Source: CAYFUF01 sp964346245 (GTDB taxonomy: Bacteria > Bacillota > Clostridia > Tissierellales > Peptoniphilaceae). From it: a stretch of DNA of 33,228 bases. The stretch covers positions 1 to 33,228 of the forward strand of contig CAYFUF010000016.1 in NCBI GenBank assembly GCA_964346245.1. Reading direction: 5' to 3'. The translations under genes were made by a program, and so were the position numbers. A model generated the notes under the pieces. That model worked only from the letters and a program-made list of their open reading frames with translations, did not search any database and had not been told where the DNA came from. Numbering within the stretch: position 1 is the stretch's first letter; every line of letters starts with the position of its first letter. Of the stretch, positions 25,571 through 33,186 are shown piece after piece.

Positions 25571-26198
25571 AGGAGACTTGAAAGCCTTCAGAAACCGCGA
25601 GGTAGGCATAATTAGCGAGATGGAGTGGCGGAGCTTCGCGGTCCTGGTTCCCTTGGTCAAGACCGAGGACGGCTTAGCCGTGCTCTTCGAGGAGCGGTCC
25701 AGCAAGCTGAACACCCAGCCGGATGAGGTAAGTTTTCCAGGCGGGGCGGTGGAAGCAGGCGAAAGCTACGAGGAAGCAGCCGTTAGGGAGACGATGGAAG
25801 AGCTCTTGGTCCAAAGAGAGCAGATTAAGGTCTTGGGCCCGTCAGATATCTTAATTAACCCATCCGCCAAGAAGATTCATCCCTACTTGGCAATTTTGGA
25901 GGATTATGACGGCAGCTTCCATGAGGCGGAAGTCAAGTCCACCTTTTTGGTGCCCCTGTCTTTCTTTAAGGAAGAGGAGCCTAAGATCTACCGGAACAAG
26001 CTGATTTTGGATATCGACAAGGACTTTCCCCACCAGGATGTACCAAATGGTTTTAAGTACCGCTGGGATAGGGGAGAATATCAGGTCATGTTCTACTATT
26101 GGGAGGACAAGGTCATCTGGGGACTGACCGCCCGGATGTTAAAAGCTACACTGGAATTAATGGAGGAGTACGGTCTGTGTGACTCTTTCGGAAAGTAG
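25560..26198 (+). CDS. Nudix hydrolase, CoA-pyrophosphatase (NudL/YeaB) type
   Basis: This 212-residue hydrolase cleaves nucleoside diphosphate linkages. The Nudix box begins GGAVEAGESYEEAAVRETM and continues EELLV, so all the glutamates and the arginine of GX5EX7REUXEE are present; the usual following glycine is leucine here. The preceding QPDEVSFPGG matches the UPF0035 signature of CoA pyrophosphatases such as NudL, which split CoA into phosphopantetheine and 3',5'-ADP. The substrate is inferred from that signature. ATG 25560 overlaps the nitroreductase end by 11 bases; a TTG at 25578 behind AGAGGAG is an alternative start. The RelA-like gene follows immediately. Confidence 0.85.
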   Translation: MTSRGDLKAFRNREVGIISEMEWRSFAVLVPLVKTEDGLAVLFEERSSKLNTQPDEVSFPGGAVEAGESYEEAAVRETMEELLVQREQIKVLGPSDILINPSAKKIHPYLAILEDYDGSFHEAEVKSTFLVPLSFFKEEEPKIYRNKLILDIDKDFPHQDVPNGFKYRWDRGEYQVMFYYWEDKVIWGLTARMLKATLELMEEYGLCDSFGK

Positions 26199-27596
26199 GT
26201 GAGTACGCTGAAACTAAAAATATTTAAGTTTATTGATGAGGTGGTCGGCTACAAAGAGGAGCTGCGCTTCGAGATTGTGGAGGCGAAGAAGGAGATTGAC
26301 CACGCCATCTTCTCCGCCTTCTCGGAGAACGAGCGGTTTATTAACTACAGCTCCCGCATTAAAGAAGACGAGAGCCTCAAGGAAAAGATCATTCGGCAAA
26401 ACTATCAGAAGCACTATAAGACCCCGTCCGAGATATTCGATAATATTTCGGATATCATCGGCTGTCGAATTGAGTGCCGCTTCATGAACGATGAGTCCTT
26501 TATTTTCCAGGAGCTCTTTCGCCACTTTCCCAATCGGATGTCCGATGGATACTATAAGTCGGATCTGAATCCGAGGATAGAGCTGAACCTGGATGAGAAG
26601 CAGCCTTTGATGCAGAAGAATGGCTTTCCCTCATACCGGGTGGACGGCCGCTATCTAGGCAAGCGCGTGTTGAACTTTGAGCTTCAGATCAAGTCAATCG
26701 TCAATGTTTTTTGGAACGAGATTGACCACAAAATTCTCTATAAGAACTATAATTATGTGGTAACAGGAGACTTTGTCCGCGAGATGATGGGGTCAATCAA
26801 AGGAGACTTGACCATCATCGATAAGCAGTTGGAGATGGTTTATAATCACCTGCGGTCTCTGGATTCTGCAGAGAAGCATGATGCCCAGATACAGATTCAA
26901 GGGGTCATCGGCAGGACCTTGCAAGATGTGTACATTACTCCACTTCGGGAGGTCGACGGGCTCGTCTTTGACTTCCGCTCCTCCATCGATGTGATTACTA
27001 GCTTCCTCTTCGATTGGGTCAAGTACGAATCGAGGGAAAGCTTGGCTGGTGAGTTCGTCCGCATCATGGATGAGGCAATGAAAAGCAACTTCCACAGCCT
27101 GGGTTTTGGCGAAACCATCCACTTCAATCCGCCCATTGTCTACAATGGGGACAGCTTGAAACGGTTGGGCAAGCAGGTGGAAGAGGAGATGAATGCAGGC
27201 ATCATCTGGAACTTGATTATCTGCATCCTCTTTGACCTTTATCCCGAGGAGGACCCAAGGCGAATCTACCAGAACTTTGTGGACTACCTCCACTTCCGCG
27301 TCTTCAAGATGGTGCGGGATGCTTTCATGCGCTTCAACTTGGACTACCAAAACCATGAGGACTGCATCCAGGAGCTGGTCTCCATTACCATCGACCACTT
27401 TGTCTGCGACTTGACTCCAGACTACTTCACTGACCGCAATATCAACCGCTTGGAGAAGCAGCTAACCGGCTTGTTGAAGGACTGTAAGGGTGATAAAGAC
27501 AAGCTAAAAGATCTCCCCGACAGGTACCAGAAGGCCTTGACCGAGTCCTGGGCAGTCGTGGAGAAGTTAGAGGAGGAGCTGGTGGATGCTCATTAA
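26199..27596 (+). CDS. RelA/SpoT-domain (p)ppGpp synthetase-like protein with a long C-terminal region
   Basis: This 465-residue protein contains a RelA/SpoT synthetase domain in its first half: YSSRIKEDESLKEKI (residues 50-64), the metal aspartate Asp85 in SDIIGCRIECRF, and Glu161 in ELQIKSIVNVFW, followed by EIDHKI. These correspond to the GTP-binding and catalytic residues of Rel enzymes. It has no HD hydrolase domain before this, and the C-terminal 230 residues lack the TGS/ACT domains of long Rel proteins; they look helical and are not recognised. The likely reaction is pyrophosphate transfer from ATP to GDP or GTP, but toxic ppApp or tRNA-modifying relatives exist. The start is GTG directly after the Nudix stop codon, with a weak ribosome-binding site. 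The end overlaps the next gene. Confidence 0.85.
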   Translation: MSTLKLKIFKFIDEVVGYKEELRFEIVEAKKEIDHAIFSAFSENERFINYSSRIKEDESLKEKIIRQNYQKHYKTPSEIFDNISDIIGCRIECRFMNDESFIFQELFRHFPNRMSDGYYKSDLNPRIELNLDEKQPLMQKNGFPSYRVDGRYLGKRVLNFELQIKSIVNVFWNEIDHKILYKNYNYVVTGDFVREMMGSIKGDLTIIDKQLEMVYNHLRSLDSAEKHDAQIQIQGVIGRTLQDVYITPLREVDGLVFDFRSSIDVITSFLFDWVKYESRESLAGEFVRIMDEAMKSNFHSLGFGETIHFNPPIVYNGDSLKRLGKQVEEEMNAGIIWNLIICILFDLYPEEDPRRIYQNFVDYLHFRVFKMVRDAFMRFNLDYQNHEDCIQELVSITIDHFVCDLTPDYFTDRNINRLEKQLTGLLKDCKGDKDKLKDLPDRYQKALTESWAVVEKLEEELVDAH

Positions 27597-28884
27597 AAAT
27601 ACGACGGTAGTCACCATGGATGGGGACAACCGCATACTTAAGGACGTGGACGTCCTGGTCAAGGATGGCCGCATTGCCGAGATGGGCAAGGACTTGCAGG
27701 CAGGCGATGACACTCGTGAAAGGGTCATCTCTGGAGAGGGCAAGATTTTGATGCCGGGCCTAATCAACATGCACAGCCACATCGGCATGAGCCTTTTTCG
27801 CAACTTTGGCAACGACGTGGACTTGCAGACTTGGTTGGAAGAGTATATATGGCCCAGGGAGACTTTGTTAACAAGGGATGACATCATGAAGGGGTCCGCC
27901 CTGAACATTGTAGAGATGCTCCTATCGGGAACGACCACCTTCGTCGATATGTACTATGAGATGGATGGGGTCGCGGAAGTGGTGGAAAAGATGGGCATCA
28001 GAGCCCGCCTGAGCCGGGGCATGACTGGGCCCGACGACGGGACCAGAATTCGGGAGCAAAGAGACCTCTATGAAAAGTGGCAGGGCAAAGATAATGACCG
28101 GATTACGGTCATGACTGGTCCCCACGCGGTCTACACCAACAATAGGGAGTCGCTGGCCGACCAGAAGGCCTTGGGCGACGAGCTGGGTATGGGCTACCAC
28201 ATCCACATTTCAGAGACCAAGCGGGAAGTGGATGAGTGCAAGGAAGAATACGGGATGAGCCCGGTGGAATTTTTCGATGAGCTGGGTATGCTGAGTGAGA
28301 CGACCATCGCCGCCCACACGGTTTGGATCGACGACAAGGACATCGACATCTTGGCAAAAAGAAAAGTCAACTGCGTCTTCAATCCAGCCAGCAACATGAA
28401 ATTAGCCAGCGGCTTTATGCCCCTGCGAAAGCTGAAAGATAAAGGCGTGAACGTCTGCTTGGGCACCGACGGAGCGAGCTCCAACAATAAGCAGGACATG
28501 TTTAGAGAAATGTTTTTAGGGGCCATGATTCAAAAAGGCAACTCCCTGAACCCCGTGGAAGTGACGGCGAGGGAGATGCTGAGGATGGCCACAATCAATG
28601 GCGCCCATGCCCTAGGTATGGATAAAGAGATTGGGTCAATCGAGCTAGGCAAGAAAGCCGACTTCATTTTGGTGGATTTCAACAACGCCCACCATACGCC
28701 CTATCCAGAGGATATTGAAGCTGCTTTAGTCTATTCCACATCGGGCAGGGATGTTGTTTTGACCGTGGTGGATGGGCAGGTGTTGACGGAAGGCGGCAGG
28801 TATTTGCCCCAAGTGAAAGAAGATACAGAAGAAAAGATTCGCCAAGAGGCGGAAGAGGTTTGGACCAAACTGGCAGAAAGGTAG
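27586..28884 (+). CDS. mtaD: 5-methylthioadenosine/S-adenosylhomocysteine deaminase-type amidohydrolase
   Basis: This 432-residue member of the metal-dependent amidohydrolase superfamily has the motif HSH (His63, His65) in INMHSHIGMSL, the metal histidine in HIHISETKREV, a further His in IAAHTVW, and the catalytic Asp in LGTDGASSNN. This layout and the length match MtaD/SAH deaminases, which convert adenosyl groups of MTA or SAH to inosyl groups and release ammonia. Related chlorohydrolases or guanine deaminases cannot be excluded from sequence alone. The gene begins inside the end of the RelA-like gene (11-base overlap) and lies seven bases before the AcpS-NnrD gene. Confidence 0.88.
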   Translation: MLIKNTTVVTMDGDNRILKDVDVLVKDGRIAEMGKDLQAGDDTRERVISGEGKILMPGLINMHSHIGMSLFRNFGNDVDLQTWLEEYIWPRETLLTRDDIMKGSALNIVEMLLSGTTTFVDMYYEMDGVAEVVEKMGIRARLSRGMTGPDDGTRIREQRDLYEKWQGKDNDRITVMTGPHAVYTNNRESLADQKALGDELGMGYHIHISETKREVDECKEEYGMSPVEFFDELGMLSETTIAAHTVWIDDKDIDILAKRKVNCVFNPASNMKLASGFMPLRKLKDKGVNVCLGTDGASSNNKQDMFREMFLGAMIQKGNSLNPVEVTAREMLRMATINGAHALGMDKEIGSIELGKKADFILVDFNNAHHTPYPEDIEAALVYSTSGRDVVLTVVDGQVLTEGGRYLPQVKEDTEEKIRQEAEEVWTKLAER

Positions 28885-28891
28885 GCATAAT

Positions 28892-30181
28892 TTGGCAGTC
28901 GGTATCGATATAGTTCAGGTAAAACGGATTGAAAAATTGATGGAGCACGAGGGCTTTTTAGGTCGGGTATTCACGGACGACGAGCGTGCTTATATTGAAA
29001 AGAAAAAGGGCAATCCGGAGACCATAGCCGGCCTCTTCGCCGCTAAGGAAGCAATCGTTAAGGCAATCGGCTGTGGTATTGGCCGCTTCTCCTTCCAGGA
29101 TGTTTCCATCCTTCACACCGAAGACGGGAAACCCTACTGCGCCTTTAGTCCCAATGGGGAAGAGATGCTTGATGCAGCAGGCTTGGACTGGATGGATATT
29201 TCCATCAGTCACCAAGACGACGTGGCGGTTGCTGTTGCCAGCGGCGACCAGGATGTCGAAATGGGATCGGAAGATTTCTTTGAGGAGAACAACCTTCATA
29301 TGGACCAAGAGCTGAACATGTCCTTGGTCAAGCGGGACAAGAAGGGTTACAAGTCCCAATACGGCAAGGTGGCTATCGTTGGTGGTAGCACCGGCATGGT
29401 GGGATCAATTTGCATGGCCGCCAGGGCAGCTTTTCGAACAGGTGCCGGGCTGGTCTATGTTGTCGTGCCTAAGTCCATCGAGCAGGTTGTCCAGGTCAAG
29501 TTGACCGAAGCGATTGTCATCGGCATTGAAGATGAAGGAAAGGGACACTTCCTTCCCTCCTATGCCAAAGAGACGGTGGAGGCGATAACGCATTGCGATT
29601 GTATGGCCATCGGGCCGGGTCTGGGCAGGTCATCAGGCATCTCCGTTTGGCTGCGCCATGTCATGGAAAACATACGGATTCCAACCGTCCTGGATGCGGA
29701 CGCCCTGTTTGCCGTTGCCCAGGATAGGCGGATTTTGAGAGAATGTCTGCATGGGTCGGTCATTACGCCCCATACGATGGAGATGTCCCGCTTGACGGGC
29801 GCCTCCTTAAGCGAGATTCGGGAGAACAGGATTCAGATTGCCCAGGATTTTGCCAAGCGGCATGATGTCCACGTCCTGCTCAAAGGAGCAGAGACGGTCA
29901 TTACCGACGGCTCGGTCTTTTATTTGAATAATACGGGTAATCCGGGTATGGCCACAGCCGGTTCTGGTGATGTCCTAACGGGCATGATTGCTGGCTTCCT
30001 TGGCTTTGGATACAAGAAGTTTATTGCCATCCGTCTGGGTGCCTATGTCCACGGCCTAGCAGGTGACTTTGCTGCTTTGGATAAGGGCGAGGACGGCCTG
30101 ATTGCCTCCGATATTATCGAAGAGATTCCTTATGTCATGAAGGAGTTGAAGTTGAGGGCGGAGTTTGAACTTAATGCCTAG
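28892..30181 (+). CDS. acpS-nnrD: fusion of holo-ACP synthase and NAD(P)HX dehydratase
   Basis: This 429-residue protein joins two enzymes. Residues about 1-118 are AcpS, which transfers phosphopantetheine from CoA to acyl carrier protein: GIDIVQVKRIEKL with Asp6, and FAAKEAIVKA with Glu53. Residues about 145-425 are an NnrD-type ADP/ATP-dependent NAD(P)H-hydrate dehydratase, with VAIVGGSTGMVGS and the signature NPGMATAGSGDVLTGMIAGF. The epimerase (NnrE) half usually fused to NnrD is missing. In many Firmicutes acpS and nnrD are adjacent, so a fusion is plausible; the reading frame is continuous. The start is TTG at 28892 with GAAAGGTAGG upstream. It is the last gene of the run. Confidence 0.92.
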   Translation: MAVGIDIVQVKRIEKLMEHEGFLGRVFTDDERAYIEKKKGNPETIAGLFAAKEAIVKAIGCGIGRFSFQDVSILHTEDGKPYCAFSPNGEEMLDAAGLDWMDISISHQDDVAVAVASGDQDVEMGSEDFFEENNLHMDQELNMSLVKRDKKGYKSQYGKVAIVGGSTGMVGSICMAARAAFRTGAGLVYVVVPKSIEQVVQVKLTEAIVIGIEDEGKGHFLPSYAKETVEAITHCDCMAIGPGLGRSSGISVWLRHVMENIRIPTVLDADALFAVAQDRRILRECLHGSVITPHTMEMSRLTGASLSEIRENRIQIAQDFAKRHDVHVLLKGAETVITDGSVFYLNNTGNPGMATAGSGDVLTGMIAGFLGFGYKKFIAIRLGAYVHGLAGDFAALDKGEDGLIASDIIEEIPYVMKELKLRAEFELNA

Positions 30182-30240
30182 GCGGTTTTTGTTGTGATTC
30201 CAATGAATCAAGACTGAATACAAAGAAACGGCTTCTTATA

Positions 30241-30279
30241 TGCTATAATAAAATGAGTTTGTAGGATGGGGGAAACCCC
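30241..30279 (+). promoter_or_regulatory. extended -10 promoter and leader hairpin of mazF
   Basis: TGC-TATAAT (30242-30249) is an extended -10 element without a clear -35. The predicted start, near 30256, is followed by GGGG-GAAA-CCCC at 30268-30279, a stable hairpin closed by a GNRA tetraloop close to the 5' end of the message. Confidence 0.6.
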
Positions 30280-30304
30280 GAGGACAAGCGACGAAGGGGG
30301 TAAG

Positions 30305-30667
30305 ATGCCGAAGATTAAAAGAGGTGACTTATTTTATGCCGACCTTAGTCCCGTTGTGGGCTCTGAGCAAGGCGGCATACGCCCCGTTGTGATTTTGCAA
30401 AACGATGTTGGTAACAAGTATTCGCCGACAACAATCATTGCAGCGATTACCTCTCAGATGAATAAAAGTCGCATGCCGACCCATGTTCAGGTGAGTCAAG
30501 ACCACAGTGAGTTGCCGAAAAACTCTGTGATTTTACTGGAGCAAATCCGTACGATTGATAAGCAAAGACTCCGGGAGCGTATTGGTCGATTCGACCAAAG
30601 TATGATGGAAAAAATTGAAGATGCCCTCAGCGTTTCGGTTGGTTTGGGTAGACGGCAAAATCGCTAA
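30305..30667 (+). CDS. mazF: MazF/EndoA-type mRNA interferase toxin
   Basis: This 120-residue endoribonuclease is recognised by KIKRGDLFYADLSPVVGSEQ, GGIRPVVILQNDVGNKYSPT and IIAAITSQMNKSRMPTH, closely resembling Bacillus EndoA over its full length. Such toxins cut mRNA at short sequences and are normally blocked by an antitoxin (EndoAI/MazE) encoded immediately upstream. Here 123 bases of non-coding sequence separate it from the acpS-nnrD gene and no antitoxin is present in the window. AAGGGGG at 30294-30300 fixes the ATG. The catalytic residues look intact, so it should be active unless an unlinked antitoxin exists. A terminator follows at 30726. Confidence 0.93.
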   Translation: MPKIKRGDLFYADLSPVVGSEQGGIRPVVILQNDVGNKYSPTTIIAAITSQMNKSRMPTHVQVSQDHSELPKNSVILLEQIRTIDKQRLRERIGRFDQSMMEKIEDALSVSVGLGRRQNR

Positions 30668-30725
30668 GCCCAGCAAGACGAAGCGGAACCGAGGTGCAAT
30701 AGCCGTTTTTCATTACATAGTAAAG

Positions 30726-30777
30726 TTGACATTGTACCTAACGGCTCAGGTTGGGTTACAATGTCAATATTTTTTTG
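30726..30777 (+). terminator. terminator after mazF
   Basis: TTGACATTGTA (30726-30736) pairs perfectly with TACAATGTCAA (30757-30767), with a run of T at 30770-30776. The 11-bp stem happens to contain TTGACA, which is not paired with any -10 at the right distance. Confidence 0.88.
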
Positions 30778-30792
30778 ACTATAGATGAACGT

Positions 30793-30827
30793 CCTGCTTG
30801 GGGGCGTATATTTTCCCTCAAGACAGG
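30793..30827 (+). other. imperfect hairpin upstream of map
   Basis: CCTG-C-TTG-GGGG on the left can pair with CCCTCAAGACAGG on the right, with small bulges, around a T-rich loop. It lies about 70 bases before the methionine aminopeptidase gene and could be a leader structure. No riboswitch class was recognised. Confidence 0.35.
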
Positions 30828-30895
30828 CAGACATAGGTATTTCAGCGATAAACACCAGATAAGCACTAGTGAAATTAAGCTAAGGAAGGAAACAG

Positions 30896-31708
30896 ATGAT
30901 TAGCATTAAAACCGATCAACAAATACAAGGCATGAAGGAAGCAGGCGTCATCCTGTCCAAGACCCACCTGGCAATCCAAGAGGTCCTAAGACCCGGCATT
31001 ACCACCATGCAATTAAACGACTTCGCCGAAGCCTTCATGTATTTCAAGGAAGCTATCCCTGCCCAGCTGGGCTACCAAGATTACCCCTTCGCCCTGTGCA
31101 CCAGCGTCAATGACGAGATTTGCCACGGCTACCCCACCGACCGCCCCTTGCAAGAAGGCGACATCGTCTCCATCGACAACGTGGTCAACTACAAGGGTTT
31201 CCTCGCCGACTCCTGCTGGTCCTATGCCGTTGGCGAGCTGAGCGAGGAGAATGCCAAGCTGATGGCCGTTACAAAAGAGGCCCTTTATCGGGGCATCGAG
31301 GCCGCCAAGGTGGGCAACCACGTGGTAGATATCGGCAAAGCCATCCAGACCTACGTGGAGGCAGAAGGCTTTTCCGTTGTCCGTAATTTTGTGGGCCATG
31401 GCATTGGCATCGACATGCACGAAAGCCCCCAGATTCCCCACTACAACACCGGCATTCGGGGCCCTCGCCTGCGCGAGAACATGGTCATTACCGTCGAACC
31501 GATGATTAACGTCGGCAAGTGGCAGATGAAGCTCGACGACAACGAGTGGACCGCCAGGACCATCGACGGGTCCATGAGCTGCCAGTTCGAGCACACCTTC
31601 GCCATCAAGAAGGATGGCGCAGAGATTCTGACCAACCAAGAGGAGACCAGCCTGACTCAAGAGGAGTTGGCATGGATTGAGGCATGGAAGGTTTGTGAAA
31701 GGATATAG
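30896..31708 (+). CDS. map: methionine aminopeptidase, type I
   Basis: This 270-residue metalloprotease removes the N-terminal methionine from nascent proteins. The five metal ligands align with the E. coli enzyme: Asp in VSIDNVV and Asp eleven residues later in FLADSCW, His in VGHGIGIDMHESP, Glu in ITVEPMINVG and Glu in CQFEHTF. Residues around HGYPTDRPL match the active-site histidine. It is essential in most bacteria. A strong AAGGAAGG site precedes the ATG. Here it stands apart from the rpl/rps/secY cluster where map often lies and is followed, four bases later, by an alkaline-phosphatase-superfamily gene. Confidence 0.95.
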   Translation: MISIKTDQQIQGMKEAGVILSKTHLAIQEVLRPGITTMQLNDFAEAFMYFKEAIPAQLGYQDYPFALCTSVNDEICHGYPTDRPLQEGDIVSIDNVVNYKGFLADSCWSYAVGELSEENAKLMAVTKEALYRGIEAAKVGNHVVDIGKAIQTYVEAEGFSVVRNFVGHGIGIDMHESPQIPHYNTGIRGPRLRENMVITVEPMINVGKWQMKLDDNEWTARTIDGSMSCQFEHTFAIKKDGAEILTNQEETSLTQEELAWIEAWKVCERI

Positions 31709-31711
31709 ACG

Positions 31712-32995
31712 ATGGCAAATAAACTGTGGGTATTCTCTTTGGATGCTCTGGGCGATGCCGATTCCGCCATATTTGAACAGCTGACCGGCTTCAAGACCCT
31801 GATGAATAAGGGAGCCTATGTGCCCAGGATGAGGGGCGTGTATCCAACGCTGACCTATCCTTCTCATGCGACAATCATTTCGGGCAGGCCGCCAGCTTCC
31901 CACCGGATTGTGAACAATCGACGGTTTCAGCCAGACCGCAAGAGGCACTCTTGGTTCTGGTATGAAAGAGACATCCATGGGGATACGCTGTTTCGAGCCG
32001 CCAAGAGAGAGGGCAAGAGGGTGGCTGCTTTCCTTTGGCCAGTATCCGCAGCCGCTAAAATCGATTCCAACTTTGCCGAAATCTTCCCTACCCAGGAGCG
32101 GGAGAACCAGATGCTCCTGTCTTTGCGCAATTCTACTTGGCGGACCATGCTGCCCATCGAGTTAAAGTTTGGCAAGTTGAGGGCTGGAGTCAAGCAACCC
32201 CAGTTGGATGACTACACTTTTCATGCGACAAAGTATCTGATCGACAAGGTTGACCCAGATTTGATGTTCATCCACTTGCTGGATGTGGACACCAATAAGC
32301 ACCACTATTCGACCAAGAGTCAGGTGGTAGAGGATGCCATCCACCGCTTTGATGACAAGATTCAAGAAATCCTGCGCTGGCGGGAGGAAAGAGCAGATAG
32401 GGACGAGATCGATGTGGTCTTTTTGTCGGACCACTCCCAGATCGATACGCCAACTTACCTGTATCCTCTGACTGACTTCGAGGAGGCGGGTTTCTTGGTG
32501 GAAGATAAGGAGGCCGTGCCAAATTATGTTTTGGCGCCTCATTCAGCAGGCGGGTCCTGCTATGTGTATGGGATGGAAAGCCAACTGGCGGACAAAGATT
32601 TATTCGACAAGTCGGTCGAGTTTTTGAAGGCCTATGCAGCAGACCAAGAGGGCATCGAGGCAATCTATTTCAAAGATGACTTAGTGAAGTGGCAGACCGA
32701 TACCACGGCTTTTGCCATGCTGGAAGCCAAGAGAGGCTACTGCTTCAGCGAACATTTTAAGGGCACGGAGGCTGCGGCCATGGAGGCGAAGTATCATCTG
32801 GCTAACCATGGTTATCACCCGGATAAGGAAAACTATGATGCGGTCTTTTTTGGATTGGGCCCTTCTTTTAAGGAAGGTTACCGCAGACAAGAGCGTGGAG
32901 ATCTCCTGCATATTGCTCCCACCTTAGCAAGGATTCAGGGCTTAGATCTACAAAATGCTCAGGGACAGGTCATGGAAGACCTCTTGAGCTTGTAG
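31712..32995 (+). CDS. alkaline phosphatase superfamily, nucleotide pyrophosphatase/phosphodiesterase-like
   Basis: This 427-residue protein has the two-metal site of the NPP branch: Asp11 in FSLDALG, the nucleophile Thr48 in PTLTYPSHATIISG, a LLDVDTNKHH segment, FLSDHSQID, and a late histidine in NHGYHPDKENYD. NPP-like enzymes hydrolyse phosphodiester or pyrophosphate bonds. There is no signal peptide, so it appears cytoplasmic, unlike many family members. The substrate is unknown; a related possibility is phosphonoacetate hydrolase or phosphopentomutase-like activity. AAAGGAT lies 12 bases before the ATG, and the gene is coupled to map (three bases between stop and start). Confidence 0.88.
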   Translation: MANKLWVFSLDALGDADSAIFEQLTGFKTLMNKGAYVPRMRGVYPTLTYPSHATIISGRPPASHRIVNNRRFQPDRKRHSWFWYERDIHGDTLFRAAKREGKRVAAFLWPVSAAAKIDSNFAEIFPTQERENQMLLSLRNSTWRTMLPIELKFGKLRAGVKQPQLDDYTFHATKYLIDKVDPDLMFIHLLDVDTNKHHYSTKSQVVEDAIHRFDDKIQEILRWREERADRDEIDVVFLSDHSQIDTPTYLYPLTDFEEAGFLVEDKEAVPNYVLAPHSAGGSCYVYGMESQLADKDLFDKSVEFLKAYAADQEGIEAIYFKDDLVKWQTDTTAFAMLEAKRGYCFSEHFKGTEAAAMEAKYHLANHGYHPDKENYDAVFFGLGPSFKEGYRRQERGDLLHIAPTLARIQGLDLQNAQGQVMEDLLSL

Positions 32996-33044
32996 CGGGC
33001 TCTTCAACGAGAAAAAAATTGGACGAAGATAAATGAAAAACCGC

Positions 33045-33073
33045 TTGACAGGAATTTGGAATTCACATAGAAT
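33045..33073 (+). promoter_or_regulatory. strong upstream promoter of the tRNA gene(s)
   Basis: A consensus -35 TTGACA (33045-33050), a 17-base spacer and TAGAAT (33068-33073) form a near-consensus sigma-A promoter, about 114 bases before the tRNA. Confidence 0.75.
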
Positions 33074-33137
33074 AATGTACGTCGCTAGTTTCAGCACAAG
33101 ATTTTTTGCGAAAAGTTGAAAAGAAGTTGAAATTAAG

Positions 33138-33166
33138 TTGACACTGTACAAAGTTCTAGATATACT
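33138..33166 (+). promoter_or_regulatory. strong proximal promoter of the tRNA gene(s)
   Basis: TTGACA (33138-33143), a 17-base spacer and TATACT (33161-33166) form a second near-consensus promoter. Transcription would start near 33173, about 14 bases before the mature tRNA. Tandem strong promoters are typical of stable RNA operons. Confidence 0.85.
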
Positions 33167-33186
33167 GTTACAGTAACCTTTTGTGC

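Noticed and set aside
24830..25714. A 294-codon open frame on the minus strand across the nitroreductase and Nudix genes
   Set aside because: Both overlapped genes are well recognised; the antisense product is His/Ile/Leu-rich without domains, typical of a frame opposite coding DNA.
30726..30731. TTGACA as a promoter -35 element
   Set aside because: It forms part of the terminator stem and no -10 hexamer lies 16-18 bases downstream.
31013..31978. A 321-codon open frame on the minus strand opposite map
   Set aside because: It is antisense to the conserved map gene and its composition (Gly, Val, Ala, His repeats) mirrors the sense codons.
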